Below, piece by piece: positions 42,682-53,220 of a stretch of DNA of 64,000 bases (positions within the stretch are counted from its first letter, which is position 1; every line of letters starts with the position of its first letter). This DNA is from Paulinella micropora (taxonomy: Eukaryota; Cercozoa; Imbricatea; Euglyphida; Paulinellidae). The position numbers and the translations under genes were made by a program. The notes beneath the pieces were generated by a model. The model saw only the letters and a program-made list of their open reading frames with translations. It ran no database searches and was not told where the DNA came from. Location of the stretch: positions 16,001-80,000 of the forward strand of contig WBZZ01001282.1 in NCBI GenBank assembly GCA_019918135.1, written 5' to 3'.

Positions 42682-43585
42682 ATGGGTCGATCTCTCAGTT
42701 CGTGGACTATTCAGAAGGTTGTGGCAGTAACTGGCCCGGATAAGCCACAGGTGGTCCAGGACAACAAGGCCAAGGCCCCCCTGCAATCGATATCTTCGCC
42801 GGAAACCCCAAAGTCACCAGAGTCGTCACCAATTCCGTCGACCCCGAGCCGGAAGACGAGATCAACCCGGAGGAAACCCGCCGTCTTAAGCAGGCTGACG
42901 GTTGGTTCTTCGCAACCGACAGTTTTTTTTTGTCACCAAAGGAACCAGGGCAAGCCACCAGACTGCATCTTGGGCTCAGTGCTCGCGTACTACACTTCGA
43001 CAGGCTTGCATCGAAGGCTGACTTCAGTTCCCAACATGGTGTCAAAACGAATGGGCAATTATCCGTGTGAGATCAAAGACAAACTGGTTATCGTGGGTAA
43101 AACTCCTGAAGTAGTCATTGTTCTTGGGTAAACACTTTCTAATAAATACTGACTCTTTGAAATTCATTGAGTTGTAGTTTGGGTGAAAAGCATGCCTTGA
43201 CTCGCGGCAAAAGGGAAGCACATCCCTATTGCATTATTGTCGGTCGTATTGTTAAAAAGAAAGGTAAAGGTCAACTTCCATTCAAGCAAATACTGCGAAT
43301 GAGTTGGAAACTTGTTGACATGGATCAAGGTTGGCCGGAAAATGTCGTCCGGATGAATGGGCCGAATGGAGCAAGTTGATGCACGTTTACGACGCAAGGA
43401 AGATAAGTCCCAAGGACACTCCACCAGAAATGTTGGAATTCGTTCCCTTAAATGAACAGTTGTTTGAATCTGACGCTGAACCGGAAGAAGAAACTTTGTC
43501 TCCGCCTGACGAAGAGGCCAACTTGAAGCCGGTGGAGAGTGAGTCGGAGTTTCCTGTCAAGGCTGTCAAGAAGTTGAAGTTTTGA
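42682..43585 (+). CDS. Hypothetical basic/acidic protein, spliced
   Basis: ATG 42682. Exon 1 is Ser/Pro/Lys-rich (SSPETPKSPESSPIPSTPS, then RKTRSTRRKP), then VSKRMGNYPCEIKDKLVIVG. Intron 43128-43177 (GTAAAC...TTGTAG, 50 bases) joins CTT-GG to T-TTG in frame, giving VLG-LGEKHALTRGKREAHPYCIIVGRIVKKKGKG. A one-base change in an A run near 43342 is needed to continue into PDEWAEWSKLMHVYDARK and the acidic C-terminus ending KAVKKLKF with TGA 43583-43585. Family unknown; the middle may be a compact beta domain. Confidence 0.5.
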
Positions 43586-43864
43586 CTTAAAAAGAGTCTC
43601 CCCCCCTTTTTTTGACGGAGAGGAGTGGGGGGGGGCCGAAACGCAGGGGGGGGGGGGGGCCGCGTACAGCAAAGAAGAAAACGTTACATTCTCCCCCCCC
43701 CCTCCCCATCTCCTTTCCCTCTTTGCTCTCTATTTTTTTGTTGTTGCGGGGGTTTTTGTTTGTGCCTCTCGCTGTCGCGCTTCTTCCCCCCCCCCCCCCG
43801 CCAAATCCCTCCTGCCAAAACTACAAAAAGAAAGAGAAAGAAAGAAAGGTGACAGCCTAGAAAA
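43586..43864. other. Spacer with G and C runs
   Basis: G runs at 43627-43634 and 43648-43660, C runs near 43693 and 43787-43799. No gene. Confidence 0.5.
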
Positions 43865-44468
43865 ATGCGGCCGGCGCTGGTAGTGCTAGCTTACGCGGCG
43901 GCAGTAGCGACGGTCGCGCCACCAACCTTGGGTGCGATAGAGCCCTTTCTCTCACATTCAGCTGCATGTGTCATGAGGTCGTACGGCCTTACCCCTAGAT
44001 AAGCTGTCCAACGTAGTGCATGCCAAGCTCGAGTTCAGGGCTGGGATTAGCAGGCCGAACTCGTATTGGCTTTTCAAGCAAAAGACCTGGAACATTCAGT
44101 TGCACAAGCAAAGGGGTTCGTACGAAAAGCGGGTCAAGCTGCTCCGCGGATCCAATCAAGACCTGTCCTGGCGCCTGACGTGCAAAGCAAGCACGCCCTG
44201 TGCCACGGACTTCCCGTACGTGACAGAAGTGCGCTGCATGAATGACACCGCCTACAACGCCACCCTTGGTCTTTCCTCGGTCTCGCTCCTCTTGTTACTA
44301 GTCCTTTTCGCTTGCTTGAACGATGAGGAAAGAAACCCTGAACACTGTAGATTCGAACCAGAAGAGGCTTGGGTTCGGGCTCGTTTTCTTGCTGGTGGCT
44401 CTGACGGTCTTTGCCGCGGCCCTGACCAGCCACCTCGAAATCAACGCCCAGTGATTTTATCTTATTAA
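43865..44468 (+). CDS. Type I membrane glycoprotein-like (frameshifted)
   Basis: ATG 43865 begins a clear signal peptide (MRPALVVLAYAAAVATVA). The frame must shift near 43998 to reach KLSNVVHAKLEFRAGISRPNSYWLF. The ectodomain of about 120 residues contains Cys pairs (LTCKAS, EVRCMN) and sequons NDT and NAT. It is followed by a membrane span (LGLSSVSLLLLLVLFACLN) and a short acidic tail. No family recognised. The small gene nested at the 3' end may share the transcript. Confidence 0.5.
44323..44454 (+). CDS. Small membrane protein, 43 aa
   Basis: ATG 44323 (TTGAACGATGAGG) overlaps the glycoprotein tail in another frame. It encodes MRKETLNTVDSNQKRLGFG then LVFLLVALTVFAAALTS and HLEINAQ, TGA. 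One good membrane span. It could instead be the real continuation of the upstream protein after a frameshift. Confidence 0.4.
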   Translation: MRKETLNTVDSNQKRLGFGLVFLLVALTVFAAALTSHLEINAQ

Positions 44469-44694
44469 GAAGCCGTTTGTCTCAAACGTGAAAGGCCCGT
44501 GATTGCACCAAAAAAAAAGGGCTTGTTCCCAGATTTCAGGAGAAAAAGAAAAGACTGCAACGGCTTGTATGAAAATCTTAAAAAATCTGCTTTTTCTTTT
44601 TTGCTTGGTCCTTTTTAAATTAAAGGGGTGTGTGCTAGAAGGGGATTATTAACAATTTGTAGTACCTTTAGTGTTTAAAAAGGTGAGATTTTAT

Positions 44695-45027
44695 TTATTC
44701 GCAGCAGCGAGCCTCGCACACCTCGTTGAGCTGTAGAAAGCACAACGGGCACACGGGTTTCTCGTCGCAATAGTACAGCGGCCTACTCGCGGGGCCTCGC
44801 CAGTAAACCTTTATCCACACTTGGATATTGTTTTTGTAAACTCGGTAGTACCCGTGGGCAAGGAGCTGTTCGTACACGTCTTGAAATCGGAGGTGGCCGA
44901 ACTCCCTAGGCAATCTGTCTGGTTGGGCATAATACAAATCAGGATGCACTGGGTAGAGTCTCTCTGCCACGGGCCAGCAAAACCTGCCAGTGACGTCTTG
45001 CAGGTAGAGATCAGGACGCAACACCAT
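44695..45027 (-). CDS. Hypothetical protein with C-terminal Cys cluster, 110 aa
   Basis: ATG 45027-45025 (MVLRPDLYLQDVTGRF), stop TAA 44697-44695. A longer form from ATG 45099 is possible but crosses a poly-A and reads as low-quality sequence. The protein has many Tyr and Trp (HGYYRVYKNNIQVWIKVYW) and ends PVCPLCFLQLNEVCEARCCE, a possible zinc site. Its 5' side abuts the large minisatellite. Confidence 0.55.
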   Translation of the reverse strand: MVLRPDLYLQDVTGRFCWPVAERLYPVHPDLYYAQPDRLPREFGHLRFQDVYEQLLAHGYYRVYKNNIQVWIKVYWRGPASRPLYYCDEKPVCPLCFLQLNEVCEARCCE

Positions 45028-45111
45028 TGGACTACAGAAAGACAATTGATGGTAGGCAAAAAAAAAAAGATGCAGGCATCGTTTGTGCAAAAACGACATC
45101 ACACCATCAAC

Positions 45112-46335
45112 AGAAACACGACGATACACACACAATCGCAAACACACACAATCGCAAACACACACACGAAGATACACACACACGACGATACACACACGAA
45201 GATACACACACAATCGCAAACACACACACGAAGATACACACACAATCGCAAACACACACACGACGATACACACACAATCGCAAACACACACGAAGATACA
45301 CACACACAAACATAAGCGCACACATAAACGACGATACACACACAAACATAAGCGCACACATACACGACGATACACACACGCAAGCGCACACATACACGAC
45401 GATACACACACATACACGACGATACACACACGCAAGCGCACACATACACGACGATACACACATCATACACGACGATACACACACGCAAGCGCACACATAC
45501 ACGACGATACACACACATAAACGACGATACACACACATAAACGACGATACACACACGCAAGCGCACTCACCCACACGCAAGCGCACACATAAGCGCACCC
45601 ACACACACACACACAAACGCACACGACGATACACACACAATCGCAAACACACACGAAGATACACACACAATCGCAAACACACGCAAACACACACACACAC
45701 ACACAGTCGCAAATACACACGTAAGCTCACACACACACACAATTCACACACATACATATGCATTGACACACAGGGTGTACCTTTGCAAAAGGGTGTTCCG
45801 CGATTTGTGAGTGATCCAACAAGGGGGAGGGGGGCCAACCCTGGCCGACATCATTGAGCTCGATGTTAGCCATTGTGCAAACCAAATGTCGGCATCATTG
45901 GGCAAACCCAATGTTGGCATCATTGGGCGAACCCAATGGGTTGCGCACGAAGGGAGAGGGGGGGGGGGGGCCGCACCTGCGATGCCATTGGGCAAACCCA
46001 ATGTTGGCATCATTAGGCTAACCCAAATGGGTTGCGTACAGAATCGAAGGGAGAGGGGGGCCGCCTTGCACTGCCCCTTGTTGGATCACTCACAAATCGT
46101 TTGTGCATCGTTTTGCAAAGGTACAACCTGTGTCAACGACGTTTGTGATTTTGTGCATGTGTATGTGTGTGTATGAATTTGTGTGTGAATTTGTGTGTGT
46201 GTGTGAATTTGTGTGTGTGTGTGTGTGTGTGAATTTGTGTGTGTGTGTGTGTGAATTTGTGTGTGTGTGTGTGAATTTGTGTGTGTGTGTGTGAATTTGT
46301 GTGTGTGTGAATTTGTGTGTGAATGTGTGTGCATA
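45112..46335. repeat. Nested inverted repeat: (CA)n minisatellite - TIR - core - TIR - (GT)n
   Basis: Left: 45112-45760, a CA-rich minisatellite with ACGATACACACAC, GCAAGCGCACACATAC and AATCGCAAACACAC units. Then a 62-base arm (45765-45826, CAGGGTGTACCTTTGCAAAA...GATCCAACAAGGGG) is repeated in inverted form at 46074-46134. Right of that, the minisatellite recurs as its complement: GT-rich with TGTGTGAATTTGTG, 46153-46335. The core has four ATTGGGCAAACCCAAT-type palindromes (45897, 45922, 45987, 46012). ORFs across it are artefacts. Confidence 0.9.
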
Positions 46336-46503
46336 TGTTCTGTTCCTTCTCGTTCTTCTTTTTCCCAAATTCCTCACCCTCTTGTAAACGTGTGTTTTTT
46401 ATCCACCTCCCCCTGTAGTTTCATCTATCCAGCTATCTATCTTGTTGTGTTCTTCTTTTTCTCTTTCTGCCTTTTTCTTGATTCCTTGTTTTTTTGCGCA
46501 GAA

Positions 46504-47201
46504 ATGTCGCTGCGATTCAAGAACACTGCTAGGATATCAACTGGAGGAAAAGCGCCTAGGAAGAGTCTACTGCCTAAGCAAAACCCGAACCTACCGGTGG
46601 GGGCCGTAGAGGCCAAGAAGCGTACTGCCGTTGAAAAGAACAAGGCGATCTCTGCTCTGACAAACCCGACAGGTCCAAGACTGTCTGCTTTCCATACATT
46701 TCTCTCTCTTTCTGAAACAACACAAGGTAGAAAATCTAAACAAAAAGAGGAAATGTATGCTTTAGAACAAAATTGTCACGGTCTGCACCTACTTTTTTCG
46801 TGTGTATCGTTGCAGATATTATTGCGCGGACCGATCCTGTTGTTACTACCGAAAGCCCGAATCCGTCAAACGAACGAACCAGTACGCTGCCGAGCTCGCA
46901 AACCACCGGCGCGAAGAAGCTTACGCAGTACGACGTGAAGATCAGATGTGTTTCTTTGCGTAACTGGGGCTTCCTAACTCTGGAGCTAGAAGACGTGCGT
47001 CCATCGTCCTTGGCAGAACTGCAGGCAGAGCTTGAGAAGATGAAACAAGAAATCCTGGAAACGTACACAGACGTATACGCGCGGTTGGAGAAGGGTGAAG
47101 ACATAGCAACGATCCCGGATGCGGTGGACAGAATGATCGACCCCCTCGCACCCTTCCAGTCGGGGGAAATGAGGTGTATTGTTGAGCTGAGCAAGCAGTA
47201 A
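46504..47201 (+). CDS. Spliced gene with histone H3-tail-like N-terminus, 202 aa
   Basis: ATG 46504, just after a likely acceptor (TTTTTTTGCGCAG), so a 5' UTR intron is probable. Residues 4-20, RFKNTARISTGGKAPRK, match histone H3 residues 2-18 at 14 of 17 positions; the position of H3 Lys9 is Ile. Intron 46727-46815 (AAG|GTAGAA...GTTGCAG, 89 bases) keeps the frame; an alternative donor at 46673 also does. Exon 2 reads DIIARTDPVVTTESPNPSNE, a Ser/Thr-rich linker, then a helical domain (LAELQAELEKMKQEILETYTDV) ending ELSKQ and TAA 47201. There is no histone fold. A chromatin mimic acting in the host nucleus is inferred. Confidence 0.7.
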
Positions 47202-47237
47202 AAGAAAGAAACAACCAAGAAGCTTTACTCCCAACGG

Positions 47238-47271
47238 AAAGAAAAAATCTGAGGTTACAGATTTTTTCTTT
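47238..47271 (+). terminator. 3' hairpin after the H3-tail-like gene
   Basis: AAAGAAAAAATCTG (47238-47251) pairs with CAGATTTTTTCTTT (47258-47271) around a 6-base loop, 37 bases after the stop codon. Position and shape suggest a transcript 3'-end hairpin. Confidence 0.55.
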
Positions 47272-47831
47272 TGCTTGGGGCAGTAAAAGAAGACAGGAAT
47301 GACCTTGTTAGCTTCCACTTTTTTTTTCGTTGCTGCTTAAAAGTCACAATACCATTAAAAAAAATTCAAACGTTGCTTGGCAGAAATTTTGACTCCAAAT
47401 AAATAAACGCCGGCGGCGGGAGAAAGCGCCGGCAAAGAGGGAGAAAGGGGGGGGGGGGGGGGGGAAGTGGTACAAGAAAGGTTGGAAATCGGACGGCAAC
47501 AACAGAAAAGAAAAAAAATATAGCAGATCGAACAGAAATTTGAGGGGGGGGGGGTGAGGGGAGGTTGAAAGGACGCTGCTGTATTGCCTTAAGGTGCAAG
47601 AGTCCGTGGTTTGCCGATTCGTTGTTTCCTTGTCGGTGCCAGTCATTATTAAAGCTTGTTTGGACATATTTCTTAGTTGGACTAGTTTTCGAAACTCTCC
47701 CCCCCCCCCCCACCCTTCCTCCATTTAATATCTGAGCCAAAGGGGGAGGGGGGTTTGACACCGTCTTCAAAACAAAAAAAAAAGCGCTGTTTGCAGCCGT
47801 TCTTTTGCGCAGGAACCTCTTGTCGCGCCCA
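47272..47831. other. Spacer with long G run
   Basis: G run at 47448-47464, further G and C runs near 47545 and 47701. Minus-strand ORFs here lack coding character. Nothing supported. Confidence 0.5.
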
Positions 47832-48489
47832 ATGCCTTGGGCCAAGGTCTGTGGGCCGACCGTCGAAGCGTCCGTGCCGCAGCTGTTTGTTGCTACCGCT
47901 ACCAAGCTTTGTCTGTGGCATGGTCTGGCTCGTCTCGTTGACTTTATGGCAGCCGTTGCGGCTGCTGCTGTTCTGTGTGGCTTCTTTGTTCCCGCTGGGT
48001 TGGCACTGCTGGTTGGATTGCTTAGAGTGCGGTTACAGCCGGACCACCCCCGCGGCAATTCTGCGTGCCGTAGAAGGGCCAGGCTGTGTCTGTGCACAGG
48101 TTCTGCAAGTACTTGCGATGGCGCTGCGCAGTTCGGCGCCCTTGCATGCTTTCCTGTTGCTAAGCCAGACGTACGGCGGGGGTGGCTAGTACTGCACAGC
48201 GCTAAGAGACTGAGCGCGCTGCAACTCTTAACAGCACATCAGTGCGAGCTCCACGAAAGTAAACAGATCAGGCTGCTGGACATCAAAATACCGGCTAGAG
48301 GTCGCTTGGCGCGCCACGATGATCGTCTGTCTGTTTCTGTCAGCCTACTTTGTGCTCTGGCTCTGGCTTGTAGCGGGTGTGCTTGGCTGCGCAGCCGTGC
48401 TGAAAATCTTGCCTGGCAGGTGCTGTGTTTGGCCGCGCACTTTACCCACCGCGGATGCCACTGTACCCCGGACCGGACCGGACGGGTGA
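47832..48489 (+). CDS. Membrane protein region, frame uncertain
   Basis: ATG 47832 opens MPWAKVCGPTVEASVPQLF with hydrophobic FMAAVAAAAVLCGFFVPAGLALLVGLL; other frames are also open and hydrophobic until 48189. A separate ATG at 48319 gives MIVCLFLSAYFVLWLWLV then AGVLGCAAVLKILPGRCCVW, a convincing 56-residue membrane protein ending TGA 48487-48489 inside the 59-base repeat. One frameshifted multi-span protein or two small ones are possible. Confidence 0.35.
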
Positions 48490-48606
48490 CCATTACCACT
48501 TTACCCACCACGGATGCCACTGTACCCCGGACCGGACCGACCGGGTGACCATTACCACTTTACCCACCACGGATGCCACTATACCCCAGACCGGACCGAC
48601 CGAAAC
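48441..48606. repeat. 59-base tandem repeat, 2.8 copies
   Basis: Units start TTTACCCACC at 48441, 48500 and 48559, containing GGATGCCACTGTACCCCGGACCGG. Differences between units are single bases. Confidence 0.95.
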
Positions 48607-48719
48607 ACTAATGCAAATAATGCCAATCCGCAAGGGACAAAATGGCAATGGATTATCCCGCTCTGGGCAAATTGGCAGCCTGTTCTTTCAGGCCTATCGG
48701 TAAAGTAAGATGGATTGAT

Positions 48720-48783
48720 GTACATGTACATAGATACATAGATACATACATACATACTACATACATACATACATACATACACG

Positions 48784-48823
<40 letters not shown>

Positions 48824-49190
48824 CATATATGACAAAGACAGACAGATAGACAGACAGACACACAGACAGAAAAAGAAAAAAAGGAAAGCAAGCCAGAAAG
48901 CACGTTAAGTCGAGGGAAGAAATGATATTGAACTGAGAATGAAGAAACGAGGGAGAAAAAGGAAAGAAAGAAAGAAAGAAGGAGGGAGAAGGAGGAAAGA
49001 AAACTGGGTAGATGGGAGAAGATTGATGAAAGAATGTCGAAGGAAGAAAGGAAGAGAGAAAGAGAGAAAGAGAGAGGAAAGGGTAACGCGTACGAATTGG
49101 AAAGAAGGAATGGAGGCCAGAAAGAACATCAAGAAAGAGATAGAGAGAGACACACACATACACACAAAGAAAGAAAGAAAGGGTGAGAGA
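48720..49190. repeat. Compound microsatellite and polypurine tract
   Basis: (CATA)n at 48737-48783, (AC)n, (AT)n to 48835, (GACA)n to about 48870, then about 300 bases of almost pure purine (GAAAGAAAGAAGG...) on the plus strand. Confidence 0.9.
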
Positions 49191-49859
49191 AAAACTCTGA
49201 ACCTGCAGACAAATTTTGCCAAGTCAGAGACCCCTGTGAACTTCAGGTTGCCGAGTGGGCTGTCTGAAAAAGTGGGGTGAGTTGCCACAATTTGCCTCTG
49301 AATTTTGGTAACGATACGATCATTTGAAGGTTTAACCGTAACATTTCACTGACTAGGCACGGTCCAACTCTCAGCAACTTGCTGACCTACTTTGCTCGAT
49401 ACTCTGGCGCCAGGCAAGGAGAGTTTCACAGCAAAAATGTTTCTGCATTCGCACTATAGCTAACAGAAGCTTTGATCACACGGAAGTGATGTGACTCATA
49501 AGGCCTAGGACCTTCACAAAAATAAATTAGAAAAAGAAAAACTCCCACTTGCGAAGCTTGCAGCGAGGCAAGCACGCATGTTTACAACGAGCACGTATAA
49601 CGGTCTTAACCCTTCTGTTGCCTTGAATAAGTTCTAGATCTACGAAGCATTGCATCACCCGGCTGATCTCTAGACGCTTTTGTCTGCTTTGTTAACGTTT
49701 GCAACATATTTTGAAATGCATTTATGTACTGGAATCGACAGGAATGCAGAAGATTCGTTAAAATTGTGTGTGAATGAATGTTGGACCAGGTTGTGATGGC
49801 TGCAGCAAAAGTATTTGGGACCACGTTATGGTTCTGGTCTTTTCTCTCTTTCGCTGAGA
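49191..49859. other. Unassigned unique sequence
   Basis: Ordinary-looking non-repetitive DNA between microsatellites; no open frame with coding character and no RNA gene recognised. Confidence 0.5.
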
Positions 49860-49861
49860 AA

Positions 49862-49895
<34 letters not shown>

Positions 49896-50408
49896 ATGTT
49901 ACACACACACACAAACACACACTCTCTCTCTCACCCTTCCTCCCACCCCACCCCATGGCCACCCCCCCCCCCTCTCTCTCTCTCACACACACAGAGAAAA
50001 ATAGACATATACAACACACACACACAAACACACACATAGATACACAATCAGACACTCAGACACACACAGACACTCACTCACACACACACATATGCTCACA
50101 CACACACACATACATACACACTCAGACACACACACACACTCTAACCCCCCCCCCCCTCTCTCTCTCTTTCTCTCTCTCGCGCGCTCTCTCTCTTTCTCTT
50201 TCTCTCTCTCTCTCATCTCTCTCCCTCTCTCCCTCTCTTTTTCTCTCTCTCTCACACACACACACACCCACACAAACAAACTCACTCACACACTCACAGA
50301 CACATACACACGTACACACTCAGACACAGAGAGAGAGGGAGGGAGAAGGAGAAGGAGAAAGAGAGAGAGAGATCGATAAAGAGAGAGAGAGAGAGCGTGT
50401 TGTGTGTG

Positions 50409-50450
<42 letters not shown>

Positions 50451-50958
50451 TGTGTGTGTATGAGAGAGAGAGCGAGTGTGTTCGTATGTATGTCTGTGTG
50501 TGTATACATGTGATATATATATATAATATATATATATATATGTATATATTGTCTCTCTCTCTCTCTTTCTTTTCTCATATAAATATATATATATATATAT
50601 ATATATGTAGAGAGAGAGAGAGAGTTTCACACAAACACACACTCTCTCATCTCTCTCATCTCTCTCATCTCTCTCTCTCTCTCACTCTCTCTCTTTCTCG
50701 TTCACACACACACATACACAAGTACACACACACACACATACACAATCACACACGCACAGACACTCACACACACATACATACATACATACATACATACACA
50801 CTCAGACACTCAGACAGACACACACAGACACACACACAGACACACACACAGACACACACACACACATACACACAAATATACACACAAACACACAGACACA
50901 CAGACACAGACACACAAACAGACAGACAGACACACCGACACACACACACAAACACACA

Positions 50959-50991
<33 letters not shown>

Positions 50992-51010
50992 ATCTTGTCT
51001 GTCTGTGTGT
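49860..51010. repeat. Compound (CT)n/(CA)n and (GA)n/(GT)n microsatellite
   Basis: Blocks alternate between strands: CT/CA-rich 49860-50310, GA/GT-rich 50320-50510, (TA)n, CT 50545-50575, (AT)n, GA 50607-50625, CT/CA 50640-50950, (GT)n 50960-50990. Stops are rare because of composition, so the long ORFs are artefacts. Confidence 0.95.
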
Positions 51011-52079
51011 CTGTGAACAAACAAGGACTTTCTCATTTTTGTCCTTGCTATCCCAAGGCAGAGAGGCCAGAAAATACGATGGGAAAGGAAGAATCAACAT
51101 TGCGAAAACCACATGATTGCATAATGTGAATTAAGCAATGTGCTTCTTCCAGCCAAAATGCAAAACCCTGCTAACGGAGTCCGGCGTTCGTCCAACGGTG
51201 CTGTGTACTGAGAACTCTTCACCCCAGCTCCGGTAAAAATACTGCTTGCTGGTGCCACTCAAGAGCACATTGTTGTATATTAATATTATTTTTCATCATT
51301 TTATTTCACTGTCCAACTGCGAGCATTGAGTGTGTACAGTCGACCTGTTTTGGGGTAGAATGCACATTAAATTTTCTTGGTCTGGTGTGAAGTTATGAAG
51401 GGAAGCCAACCATGGTCCACACTTTATTAATACCTGCATTGGACAATTAATTAGACCCTTCCTCAACTTCGTCCGTATTACTATTTGGTACGTTAGCAAT
51501 ATTCGTTACGGTTAGTAGTATTATTAGGTATTAATACACAGTTAGAGTATCTTTTCTGGTACTGGTGGCACTAGCTTTTTACGATTACCCTTATTACTCA
51601 TATCAGGCCGTTTCATCAGTCATTTTCTGGAGATACATCTTTTGTGTGATGTCAGTTTGACTGGCGGGAATTGTTTCATTATTGTTAAATTCTTCTGCGA
51701 GGGAAGCAGTTGGCCTGTAGGAGGGGGACGCCCCGAGTTCCGGTCGCCGTTTGGAGAAGTCGCGAGGGGTTTCTTCCAACTGATTATTAATATCGAGCCT
51801 TGCAGCGTGATCTGTGCAACTGATCGCAGAGGAGAACCTTCGGTAAAGGGTGTGGGGTCCACCTTAAGTGACACAGTTACAGGAAAGTGCGCAGTTTCGA
51901 TTGTGTGGCTACAGCTGATCGCTGTAGACACTACACACGTCCTGCTCTGCTGATGTGCAGTGCAAGGGCAAGGTGGAGGACAGGACAGAGAGACACAGGG
52001 GTTACACCGAAGCGTACAGGTCGTAGTGCGGGAGGGGTGAGCCTCCTAAAGGTGTTGTTCATTTGTTCTGTGACATTGC
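51011..52079. other. Unassigned unique sequence
   Basis: No supported gene. A plus-strand frame at 51642-51953 is open but lacks coding bias. Confidence 0.5.
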
Positions 52080-52325
52080 CAGTTGTGGTTGGCGTGGTGA
52101 CAGTCTGCATTGAGCACCCACTGCCCACAGAAACAGCAAGTTGCAAGGACAGAGTGCAAAACAGTAGGCCAGTTGTGCTTTCCGTGGTGACAATCTGGAT
52201 TAAGCACCCACTGCAAACTGACACAACAAGTTGCAAGGCCAGAGTGCAAAACAGTAGGCTAGTTGTGCTTGCCATGGTGACAGGCGGGATTGAGCACCCA
52301 CTGCCCACTGACAAAACAGCTTACA
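52080..52325. repeat. 90-base tandem repeat, 2.7 copies
   Basis: Units begin at 52080, 52170 and 52260 with AGTTGTG.TTG.C.TGGTGACA, and contain GAGCACCCACTGCC and AAGTTGCAAGG.CAGAGTGC. Units differ by about 10 percent. Confidence 0.95.
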
Positions 52326-52978
52326 TTGCAAAATGGCGAGTTTATCAAAACTCAATCCAAATGAACCTTCATTTTTAAAAAATATTAAATTTCATAAATG
52401 GAAGTTTAAAAGACACTTACGGCGTGTCAATCATGGCAACGAACAAACATAGAACTCATTATTATCTAAATACGCCAGTTGATGCGATATTTTCAAGGGT
52501 TGAAAATAAATTATTTATACCCGTTTTAGGAGCAAAGGCACCGCGGAGGAAGTTATTGAAGAAGAAAATAAATTAAGCACGAGTGAAAAGATGGAAGTAA
52601 TAAAGAAAAAGACGAAATAGGAGGCGAAAAAAGTATTATTTTTTTTAAGATAAGGGAACGAGGGGCAGTCTGGGATTTTTTTTTAGGAATATAATTTCCC
52701 ATAAGGCCCGATTTTTTTAAAGTATGTGAATGAGGGGTCATCTGGGATCTATTTTTTAGGAAGTGAATTTCCCAGAAGGCCCCGATTTTCTTCTGAAGGA
52801 AGAAAACAAAAAGGTGTAAAAAGGGCTTACTATGTGGGATTGGATAATAAAATCCCGTTTGCCACACCCGATGGTAATATGCCTTTTACTTCTCGCTTAC
52901 TTTTCGCTTACTCCCCGCTTAACTTACTTCTGCTCAACTTCATTCTTTTAAAATCAGTTTCATTTATCATATAACAAT
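52326..52978. other. Left part of the AT-rich island
   Basis: Composition turns AT-rich near 52340. Two imperfect repeats of about 75 bases lie at about 52655-52725 and 52727-52800 (GAGGGGCAGTCTGGGAT.. / GAGGGGTCATCTGGGAT..). A CGCTTACT..TTCGCTTACT..CCCGCTTAACTT series lies at about 52892-52925. No gene. Confidence 0.5.
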
Positions 52979-53089
52979 ATGCCGAAACCGAAATTGACTG
53001 CCGAAGAAATGCTTATCATTATCAATTCATACACCAACCCCCGCTTAAAACAGCACTTAACCACCCGACACCAACCCCCGCTTAACTAA
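52979..53089 (+). CDS. Small ORF, 36 aa, AT-rich island
   Basis: ATG 52979 to TAA 53089: MPKPKLTAEEMLIIINSYTN then PRLKQHLTTRHQPPLN. The start has a coding look, but the end runs into a simple CCCGACACCAACCCCCGCTTAA repeat, so the C-terminus may be degraded. Low confidence. Confidence 0.35.
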   Translation: MPKPKLTAEEMLIIINSYTNPRLKQHLTTRHQPPLN

Positions 53090-53220
53090 GCACACTAAAA
53101 CCCGACACCAACCCCCGTTTAACTTCTTGCTTACCTCTTGCTTAACAAACCGACACTAAACAACAATTATCAAACCGACACTAAACAACACTTAACAAAA
53201 GTTAATTTAATTTATATAGA

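Noticed and set aside
45897-46030. CRISPR-like array from the repeated ATTGGGCAAACCCAAT boxes
   Set aside because: Only four short boxes, irregular spacing, similar spacers, and a eukaryotic context.
45027-46377. Long His/Thr-rich or Cys/Val-rich ORFs
   Set aside because: They are translations of CA/GT minisatellites on both strands, with no coding bias.
46504-47201. A true histone H3 gene
   Set aside because: Only the tail matches; the globular part has no histone-fold sequence and there is a Ser/Thr linker instead.
49606-51112. Ser/Leu- and Thr/His-rich ORFs
   Set aside because: Pure microsatellite translations.
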